Source: Gammaproteobacteria bacterium (GTDB taxonomy: Bacteria > Pseudomonadota > Gammaproteobacteria > Pseudomonadales > Azotimanducaceae). From it: 49,369 nt of DNA. The stretch is from positions 1 through 49,369 of the forward strand of contig REEU01000121.1 in assembly GCA_007694905.1 (NCBI GenBank), written 5' to 3'. Positions 1 through 7,738 of the stretch are shown in pieces. A program made the translations under genes and the position numbers. Each line of letters opens with the position of its first letter. Positions within the stretch are counted from its first letter, which is position 1. The notes beneath the pieces are model-generated. The model was given only the letters and a program-made list of their open reading frames with translations. It was not told the origin of the DNA and did no database searches.

Positions 1-402
1 TCGGGGATGGTCTAATGATATTTTCCAAGTTTCGATGGTCTTTTGGTTCGTCTTTTATTCACCCTTCCCTGGAATAACTCAGCGCCCCCCCCCCCCCCCC
101 CGTTGGCGGGCCTCTACGAAGATCAGTTCGTCGGACATCCTCTTTCTTCTAATGACGGCCACGATGCGCTGGACACTTGTCTCCTGGCGCATGGTGTCGT
201 CTTGTCGGACAACCCGATTACCGAGCGCCGCGTGATGCGGACTGTGCGGGATCAATCCGTCACCATGGGGTCGAAATGCAAGTCAGGTCATGCGCGTTGA
301 GCGTCTGTGTACCGGCCCATAGGTGCCGGCATGGATGCCTTGAGGTAATCCTCTCGACGCGTCGCTCTGACATCCGAATCGGCCACGAGGAGCACTGCAC
401 CC
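1..402. other. Left-edge non-coding stretch with 17-C tract
   Basis: No convincing gene is seen. Bases 1-84 are visibly poorer in G+C than the rest of the window. They are followed by an uninterrupted run of 17 cytosines at 85-101. The remainder leads into the gene at 403, which has a GAGGAG-type ribosome binding site about 10 bases before its ATG. One plus-strand reading after the C run faintly recalls the end of a PIN-domain toxin, but not enough to call. Confidence 0.5.
85..101. repeat. Poly-C homopolymer tract (17 C)
   Basis: Seventeen consecutive C residues, by far the longest homopolymer seen in the window. Tracts of this length are prone to slippage, and length changes upstream of genes can alter expression (phase variation). 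It lies about 300 bases upstream of the CGPC-repeat cytochrome gene, which is far for a promoter-spacing effect. A sequencing or assembly artefact is also possible. Confidence 0.9.
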
Positions 403-1356
403 ATGCCACGGCTAACCGATGAGTCTCAAATACCAGATGCGTACGTGAACTCAACGACAGATCTGCTGAAACGTCGCCTGCGCAAGCGCCATGTCTCCCT
501 GGCCATGGTCGGTTCGCTCATGGCCATGGGCGCGGCCTGCAGCGGGCCGAATCCATGTGCGGTCAAGCGTGCGTGTTCTCCTTGTCGGCCAGGAGCGAGC
601 ATGCAGGCCCAGGGCTGCGCACCTCGCAATCCGTGCGCCACGAGAAGAACCTGCGCACCACGTGGCTGCGGTCCCTGTGCACCGAGACGCGGCTGTGGCC
701 CCTGCGGGCCGCGTGGGTGTGGACCCTGTGGTCCTTGCGGGCCCTGCGGAGCAGCGGACGTGTCCGCCAGCGAATTCATGCGCCCGTCAGGATACTGCGG
801 CCCAACGGCCCGCCCCAGCCGCGAACTGCGCTCGGAGGGCGCCCGGCTGTGGAATGACCCATCGATCGGCAGCAGTGGCCTGTCGTGCCAGTCCTGCCAC
901 ATGAACAATGCCAACCTGAATCCGTCCTTCGCCAAGGCGTATCCGCACGAGGTTGCCATGCCGAAACAGATGGCGGGCGTGAGCCAGGTTCACGCGGACG
1001 AAATGGTGCAGTTCTGCATGGTGGTGCCCATGGAGTCGGAGCCGCTGGCCTGGGACTCCCGGCAACTGGCGGCGCTGACGGCCTACACCGTCTCGTTGCA
1101 GCAGGATTTCGAGCCCCCGTGTGCACCGGTGACAGGAGGCTGCGGTCCCTGCGGACCGATGCGCGGGTGTGGACCGTGCGCGCCGAAGCGTGGCTGTGGC
1201 CCCTGCGCACCGCGCGGCTGCGGACCCTGCGCCCCCCGAGGTTGTGGTCCATGCGCTCCGAGGAGTGGCTGCGGTGCATGCGGCGTATCGGGCACCAGTG
1301 CTTCGGCCCCGCAGGGCGGCATGAATTCCATGCCCGTCAAGCGCGCCGCCGGCTGA
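403..1356 (+). CDS. Cysteine-rich CGPC-repeat protein with a c-type heme domain
   Basis: 317 aa, 32 of them cysteine. After a basic N-terminus, a hydrophobic stretch (about 31-45) ends at Cys46, consistent with export and perhaps lipidation, although the lipobox is poor. Residues 52-115 carry CxxC units, mostly CGPC inside GCGPCAPR-like octads. A c-type cytochrome-like domain follows (about 140-235) with heme motif CQSCH at 162-166 and candidate axial Met residues at 206 or 210. A second CGPC array occupies 247-293. CGPC is also the thioredoxin active-site motif, but there is no thioredoxin fold here. The next gene starts at the base after the stop, so the two are translationally coupled. Heme attachment and periplasmic location are inferred. 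Metal binding, thiol redox or being a substrate for modification are all possible roles. Function unknown. Confidence 0.85.
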   Translation: MPRLTDESQIPDAYVNSTTDLLKRRLRKRHVSLAMVGSLMAMGAACSGPNPCAVKRACSPCRPGASMQAQGCAPRNPCATRRTCAPRGCGPCAPRRGCGPCGPRGCGPCGPCGPCGAADVSASEFMRPSGYCGPTARPSRELRSEGARLWNDPSIGSSGLSCQSCHMNNANLNPSFAKAYPHEVAMPKQMAGVSQVHADEMVQFCMVVPMESEPLAWDSRQLAALTAYTVSLQQDFEPPCAPVTGGCGPCGPMRGCGPCAPKRGCGPCAPRGCGPCAPRGCGPCAPRSGCGACGVSGTSASAPQGGMNSMPVKRAAG

Positions 1357-2169
1357 GTGTCTGAAGTGACGGAAGCAGCACCCTCTCCCAGCAGCGGTCA
1401 GGCAGGTTTCCAGCCTGTCGCGCCGGTGGGAGTGAGTGAACCAAAGGTCACGCTGGCGGGCCTTGCGCCCGAGGCAGTCGTCGCCATGCGCGAGGCGGCC
1501 CTGGAGGTCGCGGAGTGTCAGCGGGTGCTCACCAAGGCCGGCTTGAACGTGGTTGGCGAACTGCTGCGCGGTCACGACACGTTCTACGAAGACGACCACT
1601 ATCCAACCGGGGATGTCTTCGATGGTGAGACGGGTAGTCAGTACTACTACCATGCCCACAGGGGGATCGAACTCGAGCATGGTCACTTCCACACGTTTTT
1701 GCGTGGGCGTGGCCTGCTCCGGGAGGGTGCCGATACCGTCGCCGCGGACGCCGACCGGGTTCCGGACGACGGTGATCTCGTCCATCTGGTCGGCGTGTCG
1801 ATGGACCCCTGGGGTTTTCCCATGGGCATGTTCGCCACCAACCAATGGGTGACTGGCGAGAGCTGGCTGCCCGCCACGGAGCTCGAAGCACTACTTGGCC
1901 GCTTTTCCATCGACCACGCCTGGCCCTCCTGGCCCGTCAATCGCTGGATCACTGCCCTGATGGTGCTGTTCAGGCCGCAGGTGAGGGCGCTGCTGGCGCA
2001 GCGTGATCAGGTGGTTGCGGACTGGAGCGCTCGCGACGATGTGGTCGATGCCTTGCAGGACACCCGGCTCGAGCTCACGGGGTGGATCGCCATCGATGCG
2101 GCCGCGCAGATGGCACGACTCGATGCCGCTTACGACGAAGTTGGCTGGCCGCGAAGTCAGTCCAGGTAG
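1357..2169 (+). CDS. DUF6969-like protein coupled to the CGPC cytochrome
   Basis: 270 aa, GTG start directly abutting the stop of the upstream gene. No signal peptide or membrane segment, so probably cytoplasmic. A His/Glu-rich core (residues 99-112, with H99, H101, E105, E107, H108, H110 and H112) could bind metal. It is followed by aromatic-rich blocks containing MDPWGFP (149-155), TNQWVTGESW (161-170) and an SWPVNRW segment (181-187). I recognise the overall pattern as DUF6969, a family of unknown function; this is from memory and unverified. Because it appears to stay in the cytoplasm while its partner is exported, a role in maturing, chaperoning or sensing the partner is more plausible than direct electron transfer. 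That role is inference only. Confidence 0.75.
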   Translation: MSEVTEAAPSPSSGQAGFQPVAPVGVSEPKVTLAGLAPEAVVAMREAALEVAECQRVLTKAGLNVVGELLRGHDTFYEDDHYPTGDVFDGETGSQYYYHAHRGIELEHGHFHTFLRGRGLLREGADTVAADADRVPDDGDLVHLVGVSMDPWGFPMGMFATNQWVTGESWLPATELEALLGRFSIDHAWPSWPVNRWITALMVLFRPQVRALLAQRDQVVADWSARDDVVDALQDTRLELTGWIAIDAAAQMARLDAAYDEVGWPRSQSR

Positions 2170-2190
2170 TTGGCAAGAGTTGTCGCGTGG

Positions 2191-2378
2191 TTATCCAGCG
2201 CGCGCACCGAGTTGGATGGGTGGTCGCGGGCGCTGAATCGGCCTCGGGCATGACCAGCTCGGATCGATGCTGACGTAGTCACCGCGGTAGCTGCCGATAT
2301 CATTGCGCCACAGCGCCTCCATCAGTGCGATCTTCTCCGCCATGATGGCGCCGGAATCGGCGATGTCGACGCCGTGAG
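2191..2378 (-). pseudogene. Remnant of a luciferase-like (LLM class) monooxygenase
   Basis: The minus strand encodes about 60 residues that read like the middle of LLM-class flavin/F420-dependent oxidoreductases: an EKIALMEALW block, then a YRGDYVSIDPSWSCPRP block, then QRPRPPI. This matches the family signature in which an ALWT..E..Y.G.F segment precedes a P.P.QRP.PP motif. Family members are about 280-350 aa. The TIM barrel is missing on both sides, and the reading frame stops shortly after the motif. It is best read as a decayed fragment. The remaining intergenic DNA (2379-2579) shows nothing I recognise. Confidence 0.6.
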
Positions 2379-2579
2379 GGATTGAAGGGTCATTGCGAGC
2401 CCCTTGCACAATGTCGAATGGGGCCAACGCTGATCCCGAGACGCATCGGCCGTAATTACGTCCAAGATACTCCGCTTCGCCTTGCAGTCGTTCGGGTCAG
2501 GGCGCTTATTACCCGTGAGGTCATTGCGGGCTGGCGGAAGCTGGGTAGCCTTCCATTGGATGACTGAGGGAGGGTAGTC

Positions 2580-3428
2580 ATGCAGCGCCGCAACAGTTTC
2601 GGAACCCAGCTTCGCTATTGGCGCAAGGCGCGGGGCCTGACCCAGTTCGATGTGGCCATGACTTCGGGTTACTCGCAGCGTCACCTGAGCTTTCTGGAAT
2701 CGGGGCGTTCGAACCCCAGTCGGGAAACGGTGATGGTGCTGGCCGAGACCCTTGGCGTACCCGTCCGCGAACGCAACGCGCTGCTCGATGCTGCTGGTTT
2801 TGCGCCCTTGTACTCCCAGGAACCATTGACCAGCGAGCACCTTGAGATCGTCCTCGGCGCAGTCCACGAAGTGCTTGCCAGCCATCGCCCCTTCCCGGCG
2901 CTGCTTGTGGATCGCGCCTGGAACACCTTCGCGCTCAACGAAACAGCCAACGTCCTGTTCAGTCAGTTCGTAGGCGGAGGAGATGCCTACCCCTCACTCG
3001 ACGCCGTCAACGCGGTCCGCATTTGTCTGGATGATGCTGGACTGAAGCCCTTTATTCGTAACTGGCACGGATTCATGCGCGGCATTCTCGGGCAGCTCAA
3101 GACCGAGTTGCGCCGCGAGGTCGCGCATCAAGGCATCGCTGCGCTCATCGACGACATCCAGACAGCCCTGATGGCGTCGAAGGCCGACAGAGACGCCAGT
3201 CTGGCGGACGATTTTCCAGTCGTGCGCCTGCAGCTCGAACGGGACGGCATGCAGGTCTCATTGTTCACCATGATGAGCACCTTCAATCTGCCGTTGGACG
3301 CCACTGTTGCGGAACTCAGAATCGAGACATTTCTCCCGGCTGATGCGGCATCACGAGCTTTCCTCATGGCCCTCGATGAGTCAGTACACGGTGCGGGCAG
3401 TCAGCGTGCGATGAGTCCGACAGTCTGA
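2580..3428 (+). CDS. XRE-family regulator with MmyB-like ligand-binding domain
   Basis: 282 aa. The N-terminus (about 9-64) is a classic helix-turn-helix of the lambda-repressor type, including GLTQFDVA and the recognition-helix region SQRHLSFLESGRSNPS. Residues about 100-265 match the MmyB-like ligand-binding domain, a PAS-like domain thought to bind fatty-acyl or similar small ligands in this family. An AGGGAGGG ribosome site lies about 6 bases before the ATG, fixing the start. It stands alone between the monooxygenase remnant and a small membrane protein gene. In many genomes such regulators control a neighbouring oxidoreductase. Here the only candidate is the decayed LLM fragment, so this regulator may have lost its local target. 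Confidence 0.9.
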   Translation: MQRRNSFGTQLRYWRKARGLTQFDVAMTSGYSQRHLSFLESGRSNPSRETVMVLAETLGVPVRERNALLDAAGFAPLYSQEPLTSEHLEIVLGAVHEVLASHRPFPALLVDRAWNTFALNETANVLFSQFVGGGDAYPSLDAVNAVRICLDDAGLKPFIRNWHGFMRGILGQLKTELRREVAHQGIAALIDDIQTALMASKADRDASLADDFPVVRLQLERDGMQVSLFTMMSTFNLPLDATVAELRIETFLPADAASRAFLMALDESVHGAGSQRAMSPTV

Positions 3429-3528
3429 TCGTCGAGCGAAGGCGTTGCTCTGTGTGCCGGTATCTTTGGCGCTAGACTGCGTCTGCGCGGTATTCCTCGC
3501 GCGCTGTCTATAGAGTTGTGGGTTAGCA

Positions 3529-3966
3529 ATGAACGAGGCACAACTGCCGGCCACGCTGGGTGGCGCCATCGGTACGGAGCCCATGTGGCTGCAGGCCTGG
3601 GTGATGGTGATGGTGCTTGTCCATCTCGCTGCCATCTTCTTCCTGGTCGGTCGTGAACAGCAACGCTGGCGAATCCGCATCGAACCCATCGCGATCATCG
3701 CGAGCTTCCTGATCGCTGCCTTCATCATGAGCTGGATGTACGATCGGATCGGTTATGTCCGTCTGCTCGGCCTCGCGCATTTGATCGCCTGGACACCCGT
3801 CTACGTCTGGGTCTTCCTGAGGCGGAAGCGATACCCCCTGGCTTCCGTTTACGGCAAGTACATTCATCTCTATCTCATCGTTGCCGGTATTGCCTTGATC
3901 ATCGATGCGGTGGACGTGATCCGCCACCTTGCTGGTAACGGCGAGTTGTTCATGCGCTGGCAGTAA
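3529..3966 (+). CDS. Small four-helix membrane protein
   Basis: 145 aa with four predicted membrane helices at about 19-40, 51-70, 76-97 and 111-130, separated by short basic loops. No signal peptide, cofactor motif or recognised family. A 100-base gap separates it from the upstream XRE regulator on the same strand, so cotranscription is possible but not shown. The ribosome site before the ATG is weak. Function unknown. Confidence 0.75.
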   Translation: MNEAQLPATLGGAIGTEPMWLQAWVMVMVLVHLAAIFFLVGREQQRWRIRIEPIAIIASFLIAAFIMSWMYDRIGYVRLLGLAHLIAWTPVYVWVFLRRKRYPLASVYGKYIHLYLIVAGIALIIDAVDVIRHLAGNGELFMRWQ

Positions 3967-4095
3967 CGATCTGCGGGATCAGCGCCATGACGCCCATCAG
4001 GGATGGCTCCGGTGGGTCAAGGAAAGCGACTCGATGGCCGCGCTCGGTCGCGACGTAGGCCCCATCGCCACAATCCGCTAACCTGACGCTGCGCT

Positions 4096-6705
4096 GTGGA
4101 GATGAACCTCGTGATGAAACGCGTTTCCGGTCTGCTCGCCTGCCTGGTCCATCCTCGCCGGCCCTGGCGCCTGCTCGTCTTGTTGCTGATGCCGCTGCCG
4201 GCCCTGACGGCTGGTCCGGACCCGAACACGAGCGCGACCAGCGCCGCAGCGCTGATCGCTGCGGCCGCGACGGTTTCCGAGTCAGAAGGAGCTGCACCCG
4301 GCAGCTTCTCCGTCACCGGAATCGACGCCCAGGTGGAAATCCTCATCGACCACTGGGGCATTCCCCACATCTACGCCGAGACCGAGCGGGACCTCTTCTT
4401 CGCTCAGGGCTGGAATGCGGCGCGGGACCGTCTTTTCCAGCTCGAGATCTGGCGCCGACAAGCCACCGGTACGGTGGCGGAGCTGCTCGGGCCGCGGGAG
4501 GTCGAGCGGGACCACGGGGCCCGCCTCCTCGCCTTTCGGGGCGACATGCAGGCCGAGATGCGCCACTACCATCCCCGGGGCGACGAGATCATTCCGGCCT
4601 TCGTGGAGGGGATCAACGCCTACATCCGGGCCACTCGGGAGCGCCCGAGCCTTCTGCCTCTGGAGTTCCGCCTCCTGGATACGGAGCCCGGATTCTGGAC
4701 CCCGGAAGTGGTCGTCTCCCGCCATCAGGGGCTGCTCGGAAACGTGAGCACACAGCTCGCCTTGGGACGGGCCGTGCACCTGATCGGGCCGGACCAAGTG
4801 CGGCGCAGCCAACACTTCCACCCCCACCCGAACCCACCGGAGCTGACTCTCGACCCCGCGATCGATGGTGAGCATCTCCTGGAGCACGACATTCTGCGGC
4901 TCTACCGGGCGTATCGGAGCGCCATCACGTTCCAACCCGAGGACGTGGTCCCGGAGCACCGCGCCGACGCCGAAACGCACCGCGACCTGGCCGCTGTGGT
5001 CGCCGAGGAGCAGCGGATCCTGGAGGCCTGGGAGCGGGACGATCTCGGGAGCAACAACTGGGTGTTGTCGGGTCCGCTGACTCAGGACGACTACCCGCTC
5101 ATGGTGAACGACCCGCACCGGGTGCAGCAGGCACCGGCCCTGCGCTACTGGGTCCACCTCCACGGTCCCGGTTGGAACGTCATCGGCGGTGGCGAGCCTG
5201 CGATCCCCGGCATCTCCATCGGCCACAACGGGACGGGGGCGTGGGGCCTCACCATCTTCCGTATGGACCACGAAGATCTGTTCGTGCTGGAGACGCACCC
5301 CGACGATCCCTTCCGCTACCGCTATCGGAACGGGTGGGAAGACATGGAAGTCAGGAGGGACATCATCGAGGTGCGTGGCGCCGACCCGGTGGAGGTGGAA
5401 CTGGCCACCACCCGTCATGGCCCCGTGCTCTACCGGGATCCCGAGGCCCGCGTAGCCTACGCCCTGGGCGCGGCCTGGCGTGAAGTTGGCGGGGCACCGT
5501 ACCTGTCCTCGCTGCGGATGAACCAGGCCCGGAGTTGGGAAGCGTTCAGGGAGGCGGTGACCTACAACCACATCCCCGCCGAGAACATGGTCTGGGCCGA
5601 TCGGGAGGGCAACATCGGCTGGCAGGCCGGGGGAATCGCTCCCATCCGGCGCAACTTCAGCGGCCTGGTGCCCGTACCCGGCGACGGGCGCTACGAGTGG
5701 GACGGCTTTCTTCCCATCGAGGCACTCCCCCATGCGGTGAACCCGCCGGAGGGCTTCATCGCGACAGCCAACGCCAACCTCACCTCACCCTTCGACTATC
5801 CCCATCTGGACGAGGCCATTTACTACCTCTGGGCCGACCCGTTTCGCCAGGCCCGGATCCGGGAGGTCCTGTCGTCGGGGCGCCGCTTCAATCTGATGGA
5901 CATGGTGGGGCTGCAGCACGACTACCTCTCCATCCCGGCCCGCACGCTGGTGCCCCTGCTGCGTCCCTTAAGCGCCGCCGATCCCCGGGTGGAAAACGCC
6001 CGGCGCCGGCTCCTGGACTGGGACTTCGTCTTGGCACCCGACTCGGTGGCGGCGGGGATCTGGGTGGCCATGGAGCGCAGGCTCCTGCTCCGTGGGGCCG
6101 AACTCCTGATCCCTGAGGTCGCGCGACCCCATCTGGATTTGGGCATGAAGCGGCTCATCGACTACCTGCTGGCCCCGCCCGCTGAGTTCACAGGGGTCGC
6201 CAGCGATGGGGTGGCGTCTCCGGCAGGGCCGGCTGTGGATCCCGTGGCAGGTCGGGACAACGTGCTTCTTGCCGCCCTGGCCGACGCCGTGGCCGAGCTT
6301 ACGGATCGCCTCGGGCCGGATGTGGAGGCATGGCGATACGGCCAGGCCGACTACAAGCACGCCCTGCTGCGGCATCCCCTCTCGCCGGCGGTGTCAAAGG
6401 AGCTGCGGGCCAGACTCGATGCGGGACCGGCGCCGCGGGGTGGCAACAGCTACACCGTGGGCAACACCGGTTCCGGAAACAACCAGACCTCCGGCGCCTC
6501 CTTCCGCATCTTCGTGGACACCCGGGACTGGGATGCCACCCTGGGCATGAGCACGCCGGGCCAGGCCGGCGATCCAGACAGCCCGTTCTACCGGAACCTG
6601 TTCGAGCTCTGGGCGCAGGACCGGGTCTTCCCCGTCTTCTATTCCCGGGAGCGCGTCGAGGGGGTCACGGCGGAGCGGCTGTTGCTGACCCCTGATCGGG
6701 ACTGA
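4096..6705 (+). CDS. Penicillin acylase family amidase (Ntn hydrolase)
   Basis: 869 aa from the GTG at 4096. ATGs at 4102 and 4114 are alternatives; the last follows GGAG by 12 bases and gives a more compact signal peptide. A hydrophobic leader (about 25-40) implies export. Motifs fit the penicillin/acyl-homoserine-lactone acylase superfamily: DHWGIPHI near residue 86, the autocleavage site LGSNNW with the predicted nucleophile Ser319, NDPHR after it, and a TANANL segment. Cleavage at Ser319 would yield a small alpha chain and a beta chain of about 551 residues. The substrate cannot be told from sequence: beta-lactams, acyl-homoserine lactones and other amides are all used by relatives. The gene is far richer in G+C (sampled lines near 73%) than its neighbours (55-60%), suggesting acquisition. 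Confidence 0.93.
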   Translation: MEMNLVMKRVSGLLACLVHPRRPWRLLVLLLMPLPALTAGPDPNTSATSAAALIAAAATVSESEGAAPGSFSVTGIDAQVEILIDHWGIPHIYAETERDLFFAQGWNAARDRLFQLEIWRRQATGTVAELLGPREVERDHGARLLAFRGDMQAEMRHYHPRGDEIIPAFVEGINAYIRATRERPSLLPLEFRLLDTEPGFWTPEVVVSRHQGLLGNVSTQLALGRAVHLIGPDQVRRSQHFHPHPNPPELTLDPAIDGEHLLEHDILRLYRAYRSAITFQPEDVVPEHRADAETHRDLAAVVAEEQRILEAWERDDLGSNNWVLSGPLTQDDYPLMVNDPHRVQQAPALRYWVHLHGPGWNVIGGGEPAIPGISIGHNGTGAWGLTIFRMDHEDLFVLETHPDDPFRYRYRNGWEDMEVRRDIIEVRGADPVEVELATTRHGPVLYRDPEARVAYALGAAWREVGGAPYLSSLRMNQARSWEAFREAVTYNHIPAENMVWADREGNIGWQAGGIAPIRRNFSGLVPVPGDGRYEWDGFLPIEALPHAVNPPEGFIATANANLTSPFDYPHLDEAIYYLWADPFRQARIREVLSSGRRFNLMDMVGLQHDYLSIPARTLVPLLRPLSAADPRVENARRRLLDWDFVLAPDSVAAGIWVAMERRLLLRGAELLIPEVARPHLDLGMKRLIDYLLAPPAEFTGVASDGVASPAGPAVDPVAGRDNVLLAALADAVAELTDRLGPDVEAWRYGQADYKHALLRHPLSPAVSKELRARLDAGPAPRGGNSYTVGNTGSGNNQTSGASFRIFVDTRDWDATLGMSTPGQAGDPDSPFYRNLFELWAQDRVFPVFYSRERVEGVTAERLLLTPDRD

Positions 6706-6981
6706 ATGGCGGCTGTAGGCGCAGATACCGGCCGCTCCCGCCCCCGCCACAGCGGCGCGCGGGGTTCTCCGCACCCACTGGGCGCGGATGATCCTCAGTG
6801 CGCGGAAAGGGGGAATTACCGGGTCACGGTCGGCCTCCATTCCTCTGGTTTGGACGCTGCGCCGTGTTCCGCGTCGCGACAGTGTCGTTCAGTCTGAGGG
6901 CGCGGCTGTGCTTCGATCGAGCCCAGCGATGAATGTCTTCCAGCAGGACTCCGGAAGGCCACCACAAGGTTGAATGCTGAT

Positions 6982-7455
6982 ATGAAACCGATATCGATGT
7001 CGTTCCGCTTGGCGAAAGCTTCCGATCTCACCACGCTTGTCGCGATGCTCGCCGATGACGCGCTGGGAGCAACCCGTGAGATTGTCCAGGAAGAACCCGC
7101 GCAGTGTTATCGCGATGCGTTCGCGGCAATCGAATCTGACCCGAATCAGCAGTTGCTCATCGCTGAGAGCGCGGGCCGCATCGTCGGCTGTCTCCAGCTC
7201 AGCTTCATTCCGGGCCTGTCGCGACGCGGTGCGTGGCGAGGTCAGATCGAGAGTGTGCGGATCGCCTCCGATGCGCGCGGTGGCGGCTTGGGCAGGGTGA
7301 TGCTCGATTACGCAATCAGCCTCTGCCGCGAGCGGGAATGCGCTGTGGTTCAACTCACCACCGACAAATCCCGGGCGCAAGCGCGACGCTTCTACGAACA
7401 GCTCGGGTTCGTCGCCAGCCACGAGGGGATGAAGCTCGACCTTGCGTCGGCTTGA
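6982..7455 (+). CDS. GNAT-family N-acetyltransferase
   Basis: 157 aa from the ATG at 6982, which AAGG precedes by 13 bases; an upstream TTG at 6970 would add four residues. The protein has the GNAT layout: an N-terminal RLAKASDL strand-helix, and motif A at about 94-110 with the acetyl-CoA pyrophosphate loop RGGGLG. A late TTDKSRAQARRFYEQLGFV block follows, typical of motif B. GNATs move an acetyl group from acetyl-CoA to an amine; the acceptor is unknown. It sits alone between the acylase and TonB receptor 1 genes. The 276 bases upstream show no other gene. Confidence 0.88.
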   Translation: MKPISMSFRLAKASDLTTLVAMLADDALGATREIVQEEPAQCYRDAFAAIESDPNQQLLIAESAGRIVGCLQLSFIPGLSRRGAWRGQIESVRIASDARGGGLGRVMLDYAISLCRERECAVVQLTTDKSRAQARRFYEQLGFVASHEGMKLDLASA

Positions 7456-7738
7456 CTGAAGAGAAGTGCAGGGCTGGCCTGATTAGGGGAGCCATGCTTT
7501 GCCAGCCTGTGCTGACCTCCCGAAAAGCAGCGTGTGCGCCGCTCGTGAAAGGTGAGGTTCGTCCAATTGTCGGATGAGGGGGCGAACCGTTTTGTCACAC
7601 AGAAGCAACATGTCGTCATACGCTGTGAGCAGGTGAAGAGAGACACCTGGCTCATGGGGAGCTCAGCTGGGAGCTGCTGCACACTCAGCGGTAGTCACCG
7701 GCATCGGTCACGACAAACAGAACCCAAGGGGACGCATC

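Noticed and set aside
102-300. Possible PIN-domain (VapC-like) toxin remnant after the C tract
   Set aside because: Only a faint pattern around an ND...LAHG segment; no full domain, no antitoxin and no ribosome site.
403-2169. Bufferin-type (MNIO/DUF692) RiPP operon
   Set aside because: No DUF692 or DUF2063 gene in the vicinity, and the Cys-rich protein contains a heme-c domain, unlike known bufferin precursors.
4282-5733. 483-aa open frame antisense to the acylase gene
   Set aside because: It mirrors a high-GC coding gene on the other strand; no domain or start signal. A typical GC-rich shadow.
7456-7738. Fur box or riboswitch before TonB receptor 1
   Set aside because: Read through for a GATAAT-type palindrome and for cobalamin-riboswitch-like conserved boxes; none recognised.
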